From Lelliottia nimipressuralis (GTDB taxonomy: Bacteria > Pseudomonadota > Gammaproteobacteria > Enterobacterales > Enterobacteriaceae): 64,000 bases of DNA. Below the pieces are notes generated by a model. That model was not told where the DNA came from. It ran no database searches and worked only from the letters and a program-made list of their open reading frames with translations. Below, in pieces: positions 25,064 to 33,349 of this stretch. A program made the translations under genes and the position numbers. Numbering within the stretch: the first letter of the stretch is position 1; every line of letters starts with the position of its first letter. The DNA is taken from assembly GCF_004402045.1 (NCBI RefSeq), contig NZ_SOMG01000023.1:186001-250000 (forward strand), read 5' to 3'.

Positions 25064-25434
25064 TAGCGTATGCCGCCGCTGAAGCTCCAGTCCTCAGCGG
25101 CCGTAAACTGGATAACGACCATCACGTCCGCGCCGTCGATACCCATCTTCAGATTCAGTTCCGTAGCCAGCTGGCGGTACAACGCCGCTTTCTGTTCTTC
25201 GCTCCTCGGCTTACCGGCAACGATATTGAATAATATCGCCCCCTCCGTTCTGCCCGGACTGAGATAGTGCCGATCAATGTATCGATCCCCGGCAGCGAAG
25301 CATTCAAAAAAATGAAACCGGTCCTGCGCGGGAACGGCGAAGGTCTCCGTCAGCGCCTGATGCAAAATGTCCGAGATGTGTTTCTTTTGCATCTCGCTAT
25401 AGCGGTCACCCGTCATGATACGGACAAACGGCAT
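25054..25434 (-). CDS. Tautomerase family protein
   Basis: A 126-residue tautomerase-superfamily protein. After removal of Met1 it begins with Pro ('MPFVRIMTGDRYSE'), the catalytic base of the family. The 'HISDILHQALTETFAVPAQDRF' helix and 'EGAILFNIVAGKPRSEEQK' strand are typical of the longer cis-CaaD/MSAD-like group. Its start codon overlaps the stop of the CMD gene upstream (TAATG), so both are translated from one mRNA. The substrate is unknown; enol-keto tautomers of aromatic or reactive metabolites are usual. Confidence 0.88.
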   Translation of the reverse strand: MPFVRIMTGDRYSEMQKKHISDILHQALTETFAVPAQDRFHFFECFAAGDRYIDRHYLSPGRTEGAILFNIVAGKPRSEEQKAALYRQLATELNLKMGIDGADVMVVIQFTAAEDWSFSGGIRYHL

Positions 25435-25742
25435 TATCGTTTCTCCTCAGCAAGGCAGGCCAGAGCGCTGACGGCCGCAGGCCAGCCTGCGTAAAACGCC
25501 AGATGGGTAAACGCCTCGGCAATCTCTTCGTCAGTAACGCCATTTTGTCGGGCGTAGTCGATATGCCAGGGGATCTGTGCGGTGCGCCCAAGCGCCGTCA
25601 GGGCAGCAAGGGTGATCAAGCTCCGCTCCCGCGGTGACAGCTGTGGGCGCTGCCAGATATCGTCAAAAAGCACCTGCTGGCTGAGTTCCGCCAGTTTAGG
25701 TGATAGCTGCGCCAGTGTGTCGCGATGTAATGTTGTGCTCAT
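25434..25742 (-). CDS. Carboxymuconolactone decarboxylase family protein
   Basis: A 102-residue CMD-fold protein ('LSPRERSLITLAALTALGRT', 'IPWHIDYARQNGVTDEEIAE', 'AFYAGWPAAVSAL') that has no CxxC motif, so it is closer to PcaC-type decarboxylases than to AhpD. The start at 25742 follows GGAGGAAAAA; the upstream in-frame extension would run into the LysR gene. It is co-translated with the tautomerase and divergent from a LysR regulator, which suggests a small inducible catabolic or detoxification unit. Confidence 0.9.
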   Translation of the reverse strand: MSTTLHRDTLAQLSPKLAELSQQVLFDDIWQRPQLSPRERSLITLAALTALGRTAQIPWHIDYARQNGVTDEEIAEAFTHLAFYAGWPAAVSALACLAEEKR

Positions 25743-25837
25743 TTTTTCCTCCTGTTGTCTGGTAAAGACTCTCGCAGGGTGCCACCATAAATAAAATCGC
25801 AATGTTTTTGATTTAACGTCCTGAAAATGAGGATGGT

Positions 25838-26701
25838 ATGGATAAACGACTTTTGGCATTAGACCTGGACGCGCTGCGCAGTTTTGTGGAGGGGATCCAG
25901 TCCGCCAGTTTTGCCGAGGCGGCGGACAGATTGTGTCGGTCCACATCTGCGGTCAGCGCCCAGCTAAAAAAGCTGGAGCAGCAGTGCGGTGTTGCGCTCA
26001 CCGTGAAGCAGGGCCGTACGCTGGCATTGACCTCCGCGGGTGAAATTCTGCTGAGCTACGCCCGACGCATGCTGGCGTTAAATGATGAGGCGCTACGGGC
26101 AATAAAGGGCGAGTTGCTTCAGGGGGAAGTTCGTCTGGGAATGCAGGAAGATTTCGGCGAGTCCGTGATGCCGCAGGTTCTCGGTGAGTTTAACAGACAG
26201 CACCCTGAACTGCGGATAACCGCACGCGTCGATCGCAACCAGCCGCTGCTGAACGGCGTGGCGGCAAACGAACTCGATCTTGCGCTGGTCTGGCAGGAAG
26301 GGCGAGAAGGCGACTATGTGCGCAGCGAACCGCTTGCATGGGTTTGTCGATCCCGCGAGGATATTGAAGGGTATCTGCGCCGGGGCGAGCCGCTGCCGCT
26401 GGTGATGTTTGACGCGCCCTGTATCCTGCGCAGCAGGGCCATCGCGGCGCTGGATTCGGCTGGCATTCCCTGGCGTATCGCCTTTACCAGCCATAGCCTG
26501 AGCGGGCTGTGGGCGGGAGTCAGCGCGGGGCTGGGTATTACGCTTCGCACGCGTATTGGCCTGCCTGATACGCTACAGGTCGACAGCCGTTTGCTGCCGG
26601 ATGCAGGGGAGCTGGGGATTGCGCTGCATCAGGGAAATATCCCGGCTGATGCAGCCGTAAACAGGATGCGTGAACTGATCTTCAGGACGCTCAATGGATA
26701 A
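25838..26701 (+). CDS. LysR-family transcriptional regulator
   Basis: A 287-residue LysR regulator with the helix-turn-helix at about 10-65 ('[20 protein letters not shown]', '[18 protein letters not shown]') and an effector domain with '[20 protein letters not shown]'. GAGGATGGT precedes the ATG. It is divergent from the CMD-tautomerase pair 95 bp away and is presumably its regulator. Its 3' end overlaps yjiN by 11 bp in a convergent arrangement. Confidence 0.9.
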   Translation: MDKRLLALDLDALRSFVEGIQSASFAEAADRLCRSTSAVSAQLKKLEQQCGVALTVKQGRTLALTSAGEILLSYARRMLALNDEALRAIKGELLQGEVRLGMQEDFGESVMPQVLGEFNRQHPELRITARVDRNQPLLNGVAANELDLALVWQEGREGDYVRSEPLAWVCRSREDIEGYLRRGEPLPLVMFDAPCILRSRAIAALDSAGIPWRIAFTSHSLSGLWAGVSAGLGITLRTRIGLPDTLQVDSRLLPDAGELGIALHQGNIPADAAVNRMRELIFRTLNG

Positions 26702-27959
26702 GCGTCGGAATTTGCGAGAGTAAAAACAGGATCAGACCAATCGTCCCGCCCACCAGCGTACCGTTGACGCGGATAAACTGCAGGTCCTTGCCGATGTTGA
26801 GCTCAATCTGGCGGGACATGTCTTTGGCATCCCAGCTTTTGACCGTGTCGCTGATGTGGCGAGTAAGAAACGCCGCGAAATCCGGCGCGAGGCGGTGCGC
26901 GGCCTGTTCCAGATGCTCGTTCAGCGACGCCCGCAGGCTGGCGTCGTGCGTCAGCGTTTCGCCAAACCACAGCCCGGCGTTGGCGATGCGCTGCTTCACG
27001 CGCGAGTCCTCACTCTGCATATCCGCCTTCAGCCACTGGCGCAGGTCGGCCCACATCTCGCCCAGGTAGCGGTTAAACGCTTCGTCATTTTTCAGGTAGT
27101 GCTTGATGTTATCGGCTTTCTCCGCCATTTCCGGATCGTTTTTCAGGTTGTCGATAAGCTTCAGCGTGGCGCGGTCAAACGCCTGGCGGATCTGGTGCGT
27201 GCGGTCGTGGCTGATGTCGTCCAGTAGCGTGTTCACCGCGTTCGATACCATCTCCGCACTCTGGTCCCCCAGCCACTCGGTGGGCAGCACCATCGCCTTG
27301 CGGGGATGCTCGGTCTTCAGCCAGTGAACAATCTGGTCGGCAATAAATTCCCGCGTGCTTTCTCGCTGAATCAGGGTAATCAGGCGGTTGATGATGGCGT
27401 CCAGCAGCACCTGGTGGCGGTTGTTTTTGGTCATGCTCTCCAGCATCACGGCGCTGGTTTCGGTGAAGTCGACCTTGTCGATGGCCTTATGCACCGCGCG
27501 TTTGAGCAGACGCTGGATGCGCCCGTCGTCGGTCAGTTCAAGAAAACCGCTCATCACCTGCATCAGATGCAGCCCGACGCGCTGGGCGTTTTCAGGCTTG
27601 CTGAACCAGGCACCGATCATCTGTGCAGGTTCATAGCGGCGGATCAACGCCACCAGCGACTGAGTATCCAGAAACTTCTCCTGCACGAACTGGCCGAGAT
27701 TGTCGCCGATCCGGTCCTTATTGCGCGGAATAATCGCCGTATGGCGCGAGATAAACGGAATGGGCACCCGACGGAACAGCGCGACCACGGCAAACCAGTC
27801 AGCCAGCGCGCCGACCATCGCCGCCTCGGCAATGGCCTTCACGCCGCGCACCCAAAAGGTCTGCGGCAGGAACAGGGTGGTGATAAACGCCGCGGCGGCA
27901 ACCAGCAGCAGCGACAGCGCCAGCAGCTTGGCGCGTTTGAGTTCAGCTATTTTTTCCAT
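26691..27959 (-). CDS. yjiN: DUF445 family inner membrane protein
   Basis: A 422-residue protein matching E. coli YjiN. Two N-terminal hydrophobic segments (about 10-30 and 35-62) hold the DUF445 signature '[20 protein letters not shown]'. A long helical periplasmic or cytoplasmic domain follows (about 80-395), and a last membrane helix ends the protein ('[18 protein letters not shown]'). The function is unknown. In E. coli it also lies near yjiR/yjiS, so this gene marks conserved synteny within the otherwise variable region. Confidence 0.9.
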   Translation of the reverse strand: MEKIAELKRAKLLALSLLLVAAAAFITTLFLPQTFWVRGVKAIAEAAMVGALADWFAVVALFRRVPIPFISRHTAIIPRNKDRIGDNLGQFVQEKFLDTQSLVALIRRYEPAQMIGAWFSKPENAQRVGLHLMQVMSGFLELTDDGRIQRLLKRAVHKAIDKVDFTETSAVMLESMTKNNRHQVLLDAIINRLITLIQRESTREFIADQIVHWLKTEHPRKAMVLPTEWLGDQSAEMVSNAVNTLLDDISHDRTHQIRQAFDRATLKLIDNLKNDPEMAEKADNIKHYLKNDEAFNRYLGEMWADLRQWLKADMQSEDSRVKQRIANAGLWFGETLTHDASLRASLNEHLEQAAHRLAPDFAAFLTRHISDTVKSWDAKDMSRQIELNIGKDLQFIRVNGTLVGGTIGLILFLLSQIPTLIH

Positions 27960-28015
27960 GGGTTAAGGATAGAGGGAGACGGGGGGAATGTGCAAAGCCC
28001 TTAGCTAAACAAAGA

Positions 28016-28660
28016 TTAGTCATTATCATTTAACATATTTTCTTTAATTTTATATGATACAGGCAGCATAACGGCATACTTTATGATGTCGTCAATCTCC
28101 TCGATTTTTTGGTTGCTATTATTGTGAATGTAACCTTCAAAATATTCATAGGCTTTTTTATCAGTAGGTGAAACTTCCTTTTTTTTGTCGGGAAGTAATG
28201 ATCTTGAATAAGAAATAATATCAAACTTTGTTTTTCCTTTTGTTGATATTTGATAAATGGCGGTGCTAAGGAGTTTTTCCCGCAGCATATCTAGTTTTCC
28301 GAGGATAGTTTGCTTTTGTGCTACAACAAGATCTCTGTTTAATTTATCAAGCAAATTTTGCTTCTCTAACAGAACGGTGTTTGTTTTGTTAAGTTTTTCA
28401 TTGAGTTCATTCAAACGATTACTCGATGCTGTGAATTTATTTTTCAATAAGAGGTTGTCAGTATTTAATCTACTCTTCTCTGATTCAAGACTAAGCTTTT
28501 CTGCTCTTAAGCCTTGCAATTCTTTTTCTTTTTCAAATACGGGGTGTATCGTATTAAAGTAGGCATAAATGCCGAAGACTAACGTCCCCGTTGTAGCAAA
28601 TATTGTGCTAATTTTTGATACTCTATCGAAGAAAGCATCATCATTTTTGAATAGTTTCAC
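28016..28660 (-). CDS. Single-pass membrane coiled-coil protein, unknown
   Basis: A 214-residue protein starting at GTG with AGGTAA before it. Residues about 15-36 form one transmembrane helix, followed by a long coiled coil (about 42-125, with heptads of Leu, Lys and Glu) and a C-terminal region ending 'NQKIEEIDDIIKYAVMLPVS'. No family is recognised. The gene is visibly AT-rich, with many Lys, Asn, Ile and AAA/TTT codons, unlike all its GC-rich neighbours. This points to recent transfer. Nothing else of the donor element remains beside it. Confidence 0.7.
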   Translation of the reverse strand: MKLFKNDDAFFDRVSKISTIFATTGTLVFGIYAYFNTIHPVFEKEKELQGLRAEKLSLESEKSRLNTDNLLLKNKFTASSNRLNELNEKLNKTNTVLLEKQNLLDKLNRDLVVAQKQTILGKLDMLREKLLSTAIYQISTKGKTKFDIISYSRSLLPDKKKEVSPTDKKAYEYFEGYIHNNSNQKIEEIDDIIKYAVMLPVSYKIKENMLNDND

Positions 28661-28868
28661 TATGTTACCTTGATGGTCTAAATAACTATTGTAAGTAATT
28701 AGTAGGTTTTCAGATTAATCGATTGATAGTAGTTAATGCCATTATCTATCTCAAGAAGAAAATGGCGAGGCGGGAACTTCGAGTCAGCATACATACCAAA
28801 CTTTACTTTTACTTCCAGTCATGTTGACTACCCTTAATACCCTAAGCGGTAAAACAAGGAGATTCGAC

Positions 28869-30239
28869 ATGGCTTATCAGACAGTAAATCCTGCCACTAA
28901 CCAGCTCATCAAAGAATACCCCTCACATACCGACGCGGATATTGAAGCGGCGCTGAAGGCGGCCGATGCGCTCTACCATTCAGAATGGGCGAAAGGCGAC
29001 ATCAGCCAGCGCCTGCCGGTGCTGCATAAGCTTGCCGACCTGATCGACGAGCGTACTGAGGAGCTGGCTAAAATCGCCAGCCAGGAGATGGGGAAGCTTA
29101 TCGAACAGAGCCGCAGCGAGGTGAAGCTGTGCGCGCAAATCGCCCGCTACTATGCGGACAACGCGAAGCAGTTCCTGGCTCCGGTGAAGTACCCATCTGA
29201 ACTCGGGGATGCGTGGGTGGAGCATCACCCGATCGGCGTGCTGATGGCCGTTGAGCCGTGGAACTTCCCGTATTACCAGCTGATGCGCGTTCTGGCACCG
29301 AACCTGGCGGCGGGTAACCCCGTGCTGGCTAAACATGCCAGCATCGTGCCGCACTGCGCCGAGGCTTTTGCGCATCTGGTGCGCGAGGCGGGTGCGCCGG
29401 AAGGGGCGTGGACGAACCTCTTTATTTCGTCTGAGCAGGTGGCGAACATCATCGCCGACGATCGCGTGCAAGGTGCCGCGCTGACCGGTTCCGAAAAAGC
29501 CGGCAGCGTGGTGGCCGCGCAGGCGGCGAAGCACATCAAGAAATCGACCCTTGAGCTGGGCGGGAACGACGTCTTCGTGGTGCTCGATGACGCGGATCTG
29601 GACAAAGCCGTGAAGACTGGCGTGAATGCGCGGCTCAACAACGCCGGGCAGGTCTGTACCGCGGCGAAGCGCTTTATCCTGCACGAGAAAATTGCAGATG
29701 CCTTTCTGAGCAAATTCACCGAGGCATTTAAGCAGGTGAAGATTGGCGACCCGCTGGATGAAAGCACCACGCTGGGACCACTCTCGTCTAAAGATGCCCT
29801 GGAAACGCTGACCAGACAGGTTAACGAGGCGGTGAAAAACGGTGCGACGCTGCACTATGGCGGCAAGCCGGTTCAGCGCGACGGGAGCTTCTTCGAGCCG
29901 ACGATCCTGACGAATATCTCGCGCGATAACCCGGCATATTTCGAGGAGTTCTTTGGCCCGGTGGCGCAGATGTACGTGGTGAAAAATGACGACGAGGCGG
30001 TCGCCCTGGCGAACGATTCCCACTATGGCCTGGGCGGCGCGGTGTTCAGCAAGGATATTGAACGCGCGAAGAAAATGGCGTCGCGGATTGAGACCGGGAT
30101 GGTGTATATCAACTGGCTCACCGATACCGCACCAGAGCTGCCGTTCGGCGGCGTGAAGCGTTCCGGTTACGGACGCGAGCTGTCGGATCTGGGGATCAAA
30201 GAGTTTGTGAACCAGAAGCTGGTTGTTGTTCGCAAGTAA
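28869..30239 (+). CDS. Succinate-semialdehyde dehydrogenase-like enzyme
   Basis: A 456-residue aldehyde dehydrogenase with catalytic C263 ('NAGQVCTAAKR'), E229 ('LELGGND') and the cofactor motif 'LTGSEKAGSV'. The layout ('EHHPIGVLMAVEPWNFPYYQ', 'NAGQVC', 'PELPFGGVKRSGYGRELS') groups it with NAD-dependent succinate-semialdehyde dehydrogenases of the Sad/YneI type. The start at 28869 follows AAGGAG; the 16 upstream codons are not conserved. Succinic semialdehyde is a product of the hpa pathway encoded 15 kb away, so a metabolic link is possible but unproven. Confidence 0.88.
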   Translation: MAYQTVNPATNQLIKEYPSHTDADIEAALKAADALYHSEWAKGDISQRLPVLHKLADLIDERTEELAKIASQEMGKLIEQSRSEVKLCAQIARYYADNAKQFLAPVKYPSELGDAWVEHHPIGVLMAVEPWNFPYYQLMRVLAPNLAAGNPVLAKHASIVPHCAEAFAHLVREAGAPEGAWTNLFISSEQVANIIADDRVQGAALTGSEKAGSVVAAQAAKHIKKSTLELGGNDVFVVLDDADLDKAVKTGVNARLNNAGQVCTAAKRFILHEKIADAFLSKFTEAFKQVKIGDPLDESTTLGPLSSKDALETLTRQVNEAVKNGATLHYGGKPVQRDGSFFEPTILTNISRDNPAYFEEFFGPVAQMYVVKNDDEAVALANDSHYGLGGAVFSKDIERAKKMASRIETGMVYINWLTDTAPELPFGGVKRSGYGRELSDLGIKEFVNQKLVVVRK

Positions 30240-30244
30240 GAGGT

Positions 30245-30276
30245 AATAAAAAACCTGCCAATCGGCAGGTTTTTTT
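30245..30276. terminator. Bidirectional Rho-independent terminator
   Basis: AAACCTGCC (30251-30259), loop AATC and GGCAGGTTT (30264-30272), with an A-run before and a T-run after. It can stop the dehydrogenase transcript on the plus strand and the lipoprotein transcript on the minus strand. Confidence 0.9.
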
Positions 30277-30282
30277 AAGGGG

Positions 30283-30603
30283 TCATTGCACTTCGATCTT
30301 GTCCCAGCCGCTTTTGAACATGCAGCTGTCGACTAACGTATTACGGCGATATTCATTCGCGTCTTCAACCGTGTAGCTCGTGGAAGTGTCCTTTTTCTTT
30401 TTCGATTTGTCCGTTTTTTCCGAGCTTGAACCGGTCACCACGTTATCCGGGGGCAGATCGATCAGTGCCTGCGCTTCGCATTCCGTGAGCTTTTTATTCA
30501 TTTCAACGTCGCTGACGCCCGGTTTCACCCATTTGTACTGGACGCAGCCGGTGAGCATCAGCGTGAGGCTCAGAACGCAAAGCGCGGTGATGCGGTGTTT
30601 CAT
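30283..30603 (-). CDS. Small lipoprotein, unknown function
   Basis: A 106-residue protein with a type II signal peptide and lipobox 'LTGC' (C20 after cleavage). The mature part has a Lys/Ser-rich linker (about 62-75, 'TDKSKKKKDTS') and a C-terminal 'NEYRRNTLVDSCMFKSGWDK'. Residues C42 and C94 could form a disulfide. The start overlaps the yfaZ stop (TGATG), so it is translationally coupled to it. The pair may be co-sorted to the outer membrane. Confidence 0.85.
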   Translation of the reverse strand: MKHRITALCVLSLTLMLTGCVQYKWVKPGVSDVEMNKKLTECEAQALIDLPPDNVVTGSSSEKTDKSKKKKDTSTSYTVEDANEYRRNTLVDSCMFKSGWDKIEVQ

Positions 30604-31148
30604 CAGAAGGTGACTCCACCGCCTACATATGCGCCGTCAATCAGCGTGTGGCCAGGACGGCCGTCTTTGCCATCAACGCTCACGTGGCGGTAACCCACCT
30701 TCAGGGTCACTGGCGTAATTGGCGTCCAGCTTACGCCGCCGTTGGCTTCAACGTAGTTTTTCACGCTGTTGTTCAGGCCTTCAGGTGCCACATAGCCTTC
30801 ACCATACACGTGGATGCTGTCGGTCAGCGCAACGTTTACGCCGCCACCGATCGGGAACGCCACACCGTTATCGCCTTTTTTCGGGCCGAGGTAGATTGCC
30901 TTCGCGCCCGCATTCAGCATCACCGGACCCACTTCCAGGTTGTAGCCTGCGCCAACGCCGCCGGTCTGGGTACCATCTTCGGTGTTTTTGAGCCAGTTAC
31001 TTTCGACATACAGACCGGACGAGGATTTACCCATTTCCAGATTAAGGTTAGTAAAGTTCTTACCCTGCTCAACGGTGCCGCCCATTGCCAGTGCGGAACC
31101 CGATACGGCAGCCAGAGCAGAAAGAAGAAGGATATTCAGTTTTTTCAT
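30603..31148 (-). CDS. YfaZ-family outer membrane protein
   Basis: A 181-residue protein with a signal peptide cleaved after A21 ('VSGSALA'). The mature part is a series of alternating beta strands ending in aromatic Phe ('YVGGGVTF'), the mark of an outer-membrane barrel, and resembles the YfaZ family ('FTNLNLEMGKSSSGLYVESN', 'GAGYNLEVGPVMLNAGAKAI'). Barrel size suggests 8 strands. Substrate and role are not known. It is the first gene of a two-gene operon with a lipoprotein gene. Confidence 0.85.
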   Translation of the reverse strand: MKKLNILLLSALAAVSGSALAMGGTVEQGKNFTNLNLEMGKSSSGLYVESNWLKNTEDGTQTGGVGAGYNLEVGPVMLNAGAKAIYLGPKKGDNGVAFPIGGGVNVALTDSIHVYGEGYVAPEGLNNSVKNYVEANGGVSWTPITPVTLKVGYRHVSVDGKDGRPGHTLIDGAYVGGGVTF

Positions 31149-31560
31149 GTTTTATGCCTCGTCATTAAATTCATCTGGGCGCACCTTAACAAGCGATGTT
31201 TATGACTGCAAATGTGATAGCTATCGCGCTTTTATACTGATTTTGTTAATTGCTTTACTTTTAAATGTTGCGCTGATGTTTTGTTGTAGAGGCGTCAACC
31301 GATAATTTTTTTGCCGTTTAGGAACGGTTTGGTTTTTTGACTAAACATAAACTGAACGAGGTGGGGATAGTGATTCGACATGAATTAATTGGGTTTCTAA
31401 TAATTTCCAAAGATGTTTCATGTGTCATACAAAAAAATAAATTATTACATTTTGGTCGATAAACATACGTTCGATCGCCCAAGTGGTTGTCCATTCCATG
31501 TCATTTTTCTGACACGTTTATTCTTTACGTTGTTGGCTTCACTTACTGGATGCTAACAAT
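31149..31560. other. AT-rich divergent intergenic region
   Basis: A 412-bp AT-rich gap between yfaZ (leftward) and the phytase-like gene (rightward). No gene longer than about 30 codons with a ribosome-binding site is seen. It must hold both promoters. A PhoB-box-like sequence occurs near its right end. Confidence 0.6.
31498..31515 (+). promoter_or_regulatory. PhoB-box-like site before the phytase-family gene
   Basis: ATGTCATTTTTCTGACAC (31498-31515) matches the Pho box (CTGTCAT-AWAW-CTGTCAY) at 7 of 7 core positions less one in the first half, and 6 of 7 in the second half (A for T). It ends 45 bp before the ATG, where a Pho box replacing the -35 would be. The match is imperfect and the role is inferred. 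Confidence 0.4.
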
Positions 31561-32919
31561 ATGAAAAGAAAAATTATTCCTGTGCTCATCGGTTGTGCGC
31601 TCTCTTTCTCTGGCCTGGCGGCACAGCCCACGGCTGAACGCTATGTCGTCAGCTTTCCCGAAGGCTCGCATGTGAGCTACAGCGGCGAATTTGCCGATGC
31701 GTTCCCCCATGGACTCCCTGTCGGCATTGGCTCTGGCCTGCTGTTTACGGGCAAGCAGGGCGATGCCCTAACCTTTGCCACCGTGACCGATCGCGGTCCG
31801 AACGCGGACGCGCCAAAAAGCGGGAAAAACGAAGCCAAAATTTTTGTCACGCCGGATTTCGCGCCGCTGCTGATGACCATTCGCGTCCAGAACGGCAAAG
31901 CAGAAGCAACGGATGCCCGCCCGCTGCATGACGATAAAGGCGAGATTAACGGTCTGCCGCTGCAAAGCGGCGTGATTGGCTCCACCAATGAAGTGGCATT
32001 CAGCGACACGTTAAAGACGTTGAAGGGTGACAACCGCGGGCTGGACACGGAAGGCATTACGCCGGACGGCAAAGGCGGATACTGGCTGTGCGATGAGTAT
32101 GGCCCGTTCCTGATTAACGTCGACAGCAAAGGGAAGATCCTGGCGATCCACGGGCCGCAGGCGGCCGAAGGGGAGAAATCTATCGCGGGCGGTCTGCCAA
32201 ACATCATCAAATGGCGCCAGCCGAACCGGGGCTTTGAAGGCCTGACCCGGATGCCGGACGGGCGTATTATCGCCGCCGTACAAAGTACGCTGGATATCGA
32301 CGGTAAGAGCAAAAAACAGGCGCTGTTTACGCGTCTGGTGAGCTTTGACCCGGCGACCGGGAAAACTGCGATGTACGGTTACCCAATCGACAGCGCGGCC
32401 TACAGCAAAAACAGCGACGCCAAAATCGGCGACATTGTGGCGCTCGATGACCAGCACATCCTGCTGATTGAGCAGGGCAGCGATAAAAACGACGGGATGC
32501 GCAACCTTATCTATAAGGTGGATCTCAGCAAGGCGAGCGACCTGACCGCCTTCGACAAGCCGGGCGAGTACCCGGAGTTTGATGATGAGAAAACCCTGGC
32601 GCAGCGCGGCATTACCCTTGCGGCTAAAACCCAGGTTGTCGATTTGCGTGCCCTTGGCTGGCAGCAGGAAAAGGCCGAAGGGCTGGCGCTGATCGACAGC
32701 AAAACGCTTGCGGTGGCGAACGATAACGATTTTGGCGTGAAGGTGGCGATGCAAAACCCGGTCGAGGGCAAGAAGCTCAAGGATTATCGGGTGAACGCGG
32801 AAGGCACGCTGACGCTGGATGATAAGCCGGTTGAAACCACGCTCAGCGTGAAGCCGCTGAAGAAGCCGGAGTCGGACAGCGAGCTGTGGATTGTGACGCT
32901 GCCGGAGGCGGTGAAATAA
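31561..32919 (+). CDS. Secreted esterase-like phytase family protein
   Basis: A 452-residue protein with a signal peptide cleaved after A21 ('SFSGLAA'). The mature part is an 'esterase-like activity of phytase' beta-propeller domain: 'GIGSGLLFTGKQGDALTFAT', 'VTDRGPNAD', 'LDTEGITPDGKGGYWLCDEY', 'RGFEGLTRMPDGRIIA' and 'AEGLALIDSKTLAVANDND'. The Asp/Glu-rich motifs probably bind Ca2+. It acts in the periplasm or outside, on an ester or phosphoester that cannot be named. A PhoB-like box upstream suits a phosphate-scavenging role. It is monocistronic. Confidence 0.88.
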   Translation: MKRKIIPVLIGCALSFSGLAAQPTAERYVVSFPEGSHVSYSGEFADAFPHGLPVGIGSGLLFTGKQGDALTFATVTDRGPNADAPKSGKNEAKIFVTPDFAPLLMTIRVQNGKAEATDARPLHDDKGEINGLPLQSGVIGSTNEVAFSDTLKTLKGDNRGLDTEGITPDGKGGYWLCDEYGPFLINVDSKGKILAIHGPQAAEGEKSIAGGLPNIIKWRQPNRGFEGLTRMPDGRIIAAVQSTLDIDGKSKKQALFTRLVSFDPATGKTAMYGYPIDSAAYSKNSDAKIGDIVALDDQHILLIEQGSDKNDGMRNLIYKVDLSKASDLTAFDKPGEYPEFDDEKTLAQRGITLAAKTQVVDLRALGWQQEKAEGLALIDSKTLAVANDNDFGVKVAMQNPVEGKKLKDYRVNAEGTLTLDDKPVETTLSVKPLKKPESDSELWIVTLPEAVK

Positions 32920-32953
32920 GTATCCCCACGAAATAATGCCTGCACAGACGGCT

Positions 32954-32975
32954 CCCTCTCCCTTGAGGGAGAGGG
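32954..32975. repeat. Intergenic hairpin repeat (CCCTCTCCC type)
   Basis: CCCTCTCCC (32954-32962), loop TTGA and GGGAGAGGG (32967-32975), followed by CTGGGGTGAGGG. This is a dispersed intergenic palindrome of enterobacteria. It lies 34 bp after the phytase-like gene and may act as its 3' end. Confidence 0.65.
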
Positions 32976-33064
32976 CTGGGGTGAGGGGGAACATACGGCT
33001 GTGGTGGTCATTCCGTTCACTTTATGTTCCTTGCTACTCTGTAACGACATGACCGGTGAACGTG

Positions 33065-33252
33065 CCAGGGTGGCTCAATCGCCACCACCCTGGCGACCCG
33101 GGCTCCCGGCGGTAAATCGCCGCTTCGCGGTTCCCTCAGCTTATTCCTTCAGGCTATCGGGTCGGGCATGAGCCTGCATCCCTGCAGGCCACGCCCTCTC
33201 GGCGCATCCCTGCGCCTCGCCCCGGCCTTACGGAAACGCCTCGGCGATTTAC
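33065..33252. repeat. GC-rich structured element with paired ends
   Basis: Within the gene-free 32920-33349 gap. A stem CCAGGGTGG (33065-33073) / CCACCCTGG (33085-33093) is followed by a 141-bp block whose ends are an exact inverted pair, GTAAATCGCCG (33112-33122) and CGGCGATTTAC (33242-33252). The interior is rich in short palindromes (CATCCCTGCAGGC, CGGCGCATCCCTGCGCCTCG) and has no open frame with a start site. It may be a non-autonomous mobile repeat or a structured RNA. Confidence 0.5.
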
Positions 33253-33349
33253 AGCCGGACCAGGACATCGCTGTAATTTATTCATTTTCCTGATACAAAA
33301 CTCATCGCTTCAGGTTAATAAATTACTGGGCAGAGGAAATGCATAGCGG

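Noticed and set aside
31206-31225. CRP-like TGTGATAGCTATCGCG upstream of yfaZ
   Set aside because: Only the first half-site is good; the second departs from TCACA at two positions.
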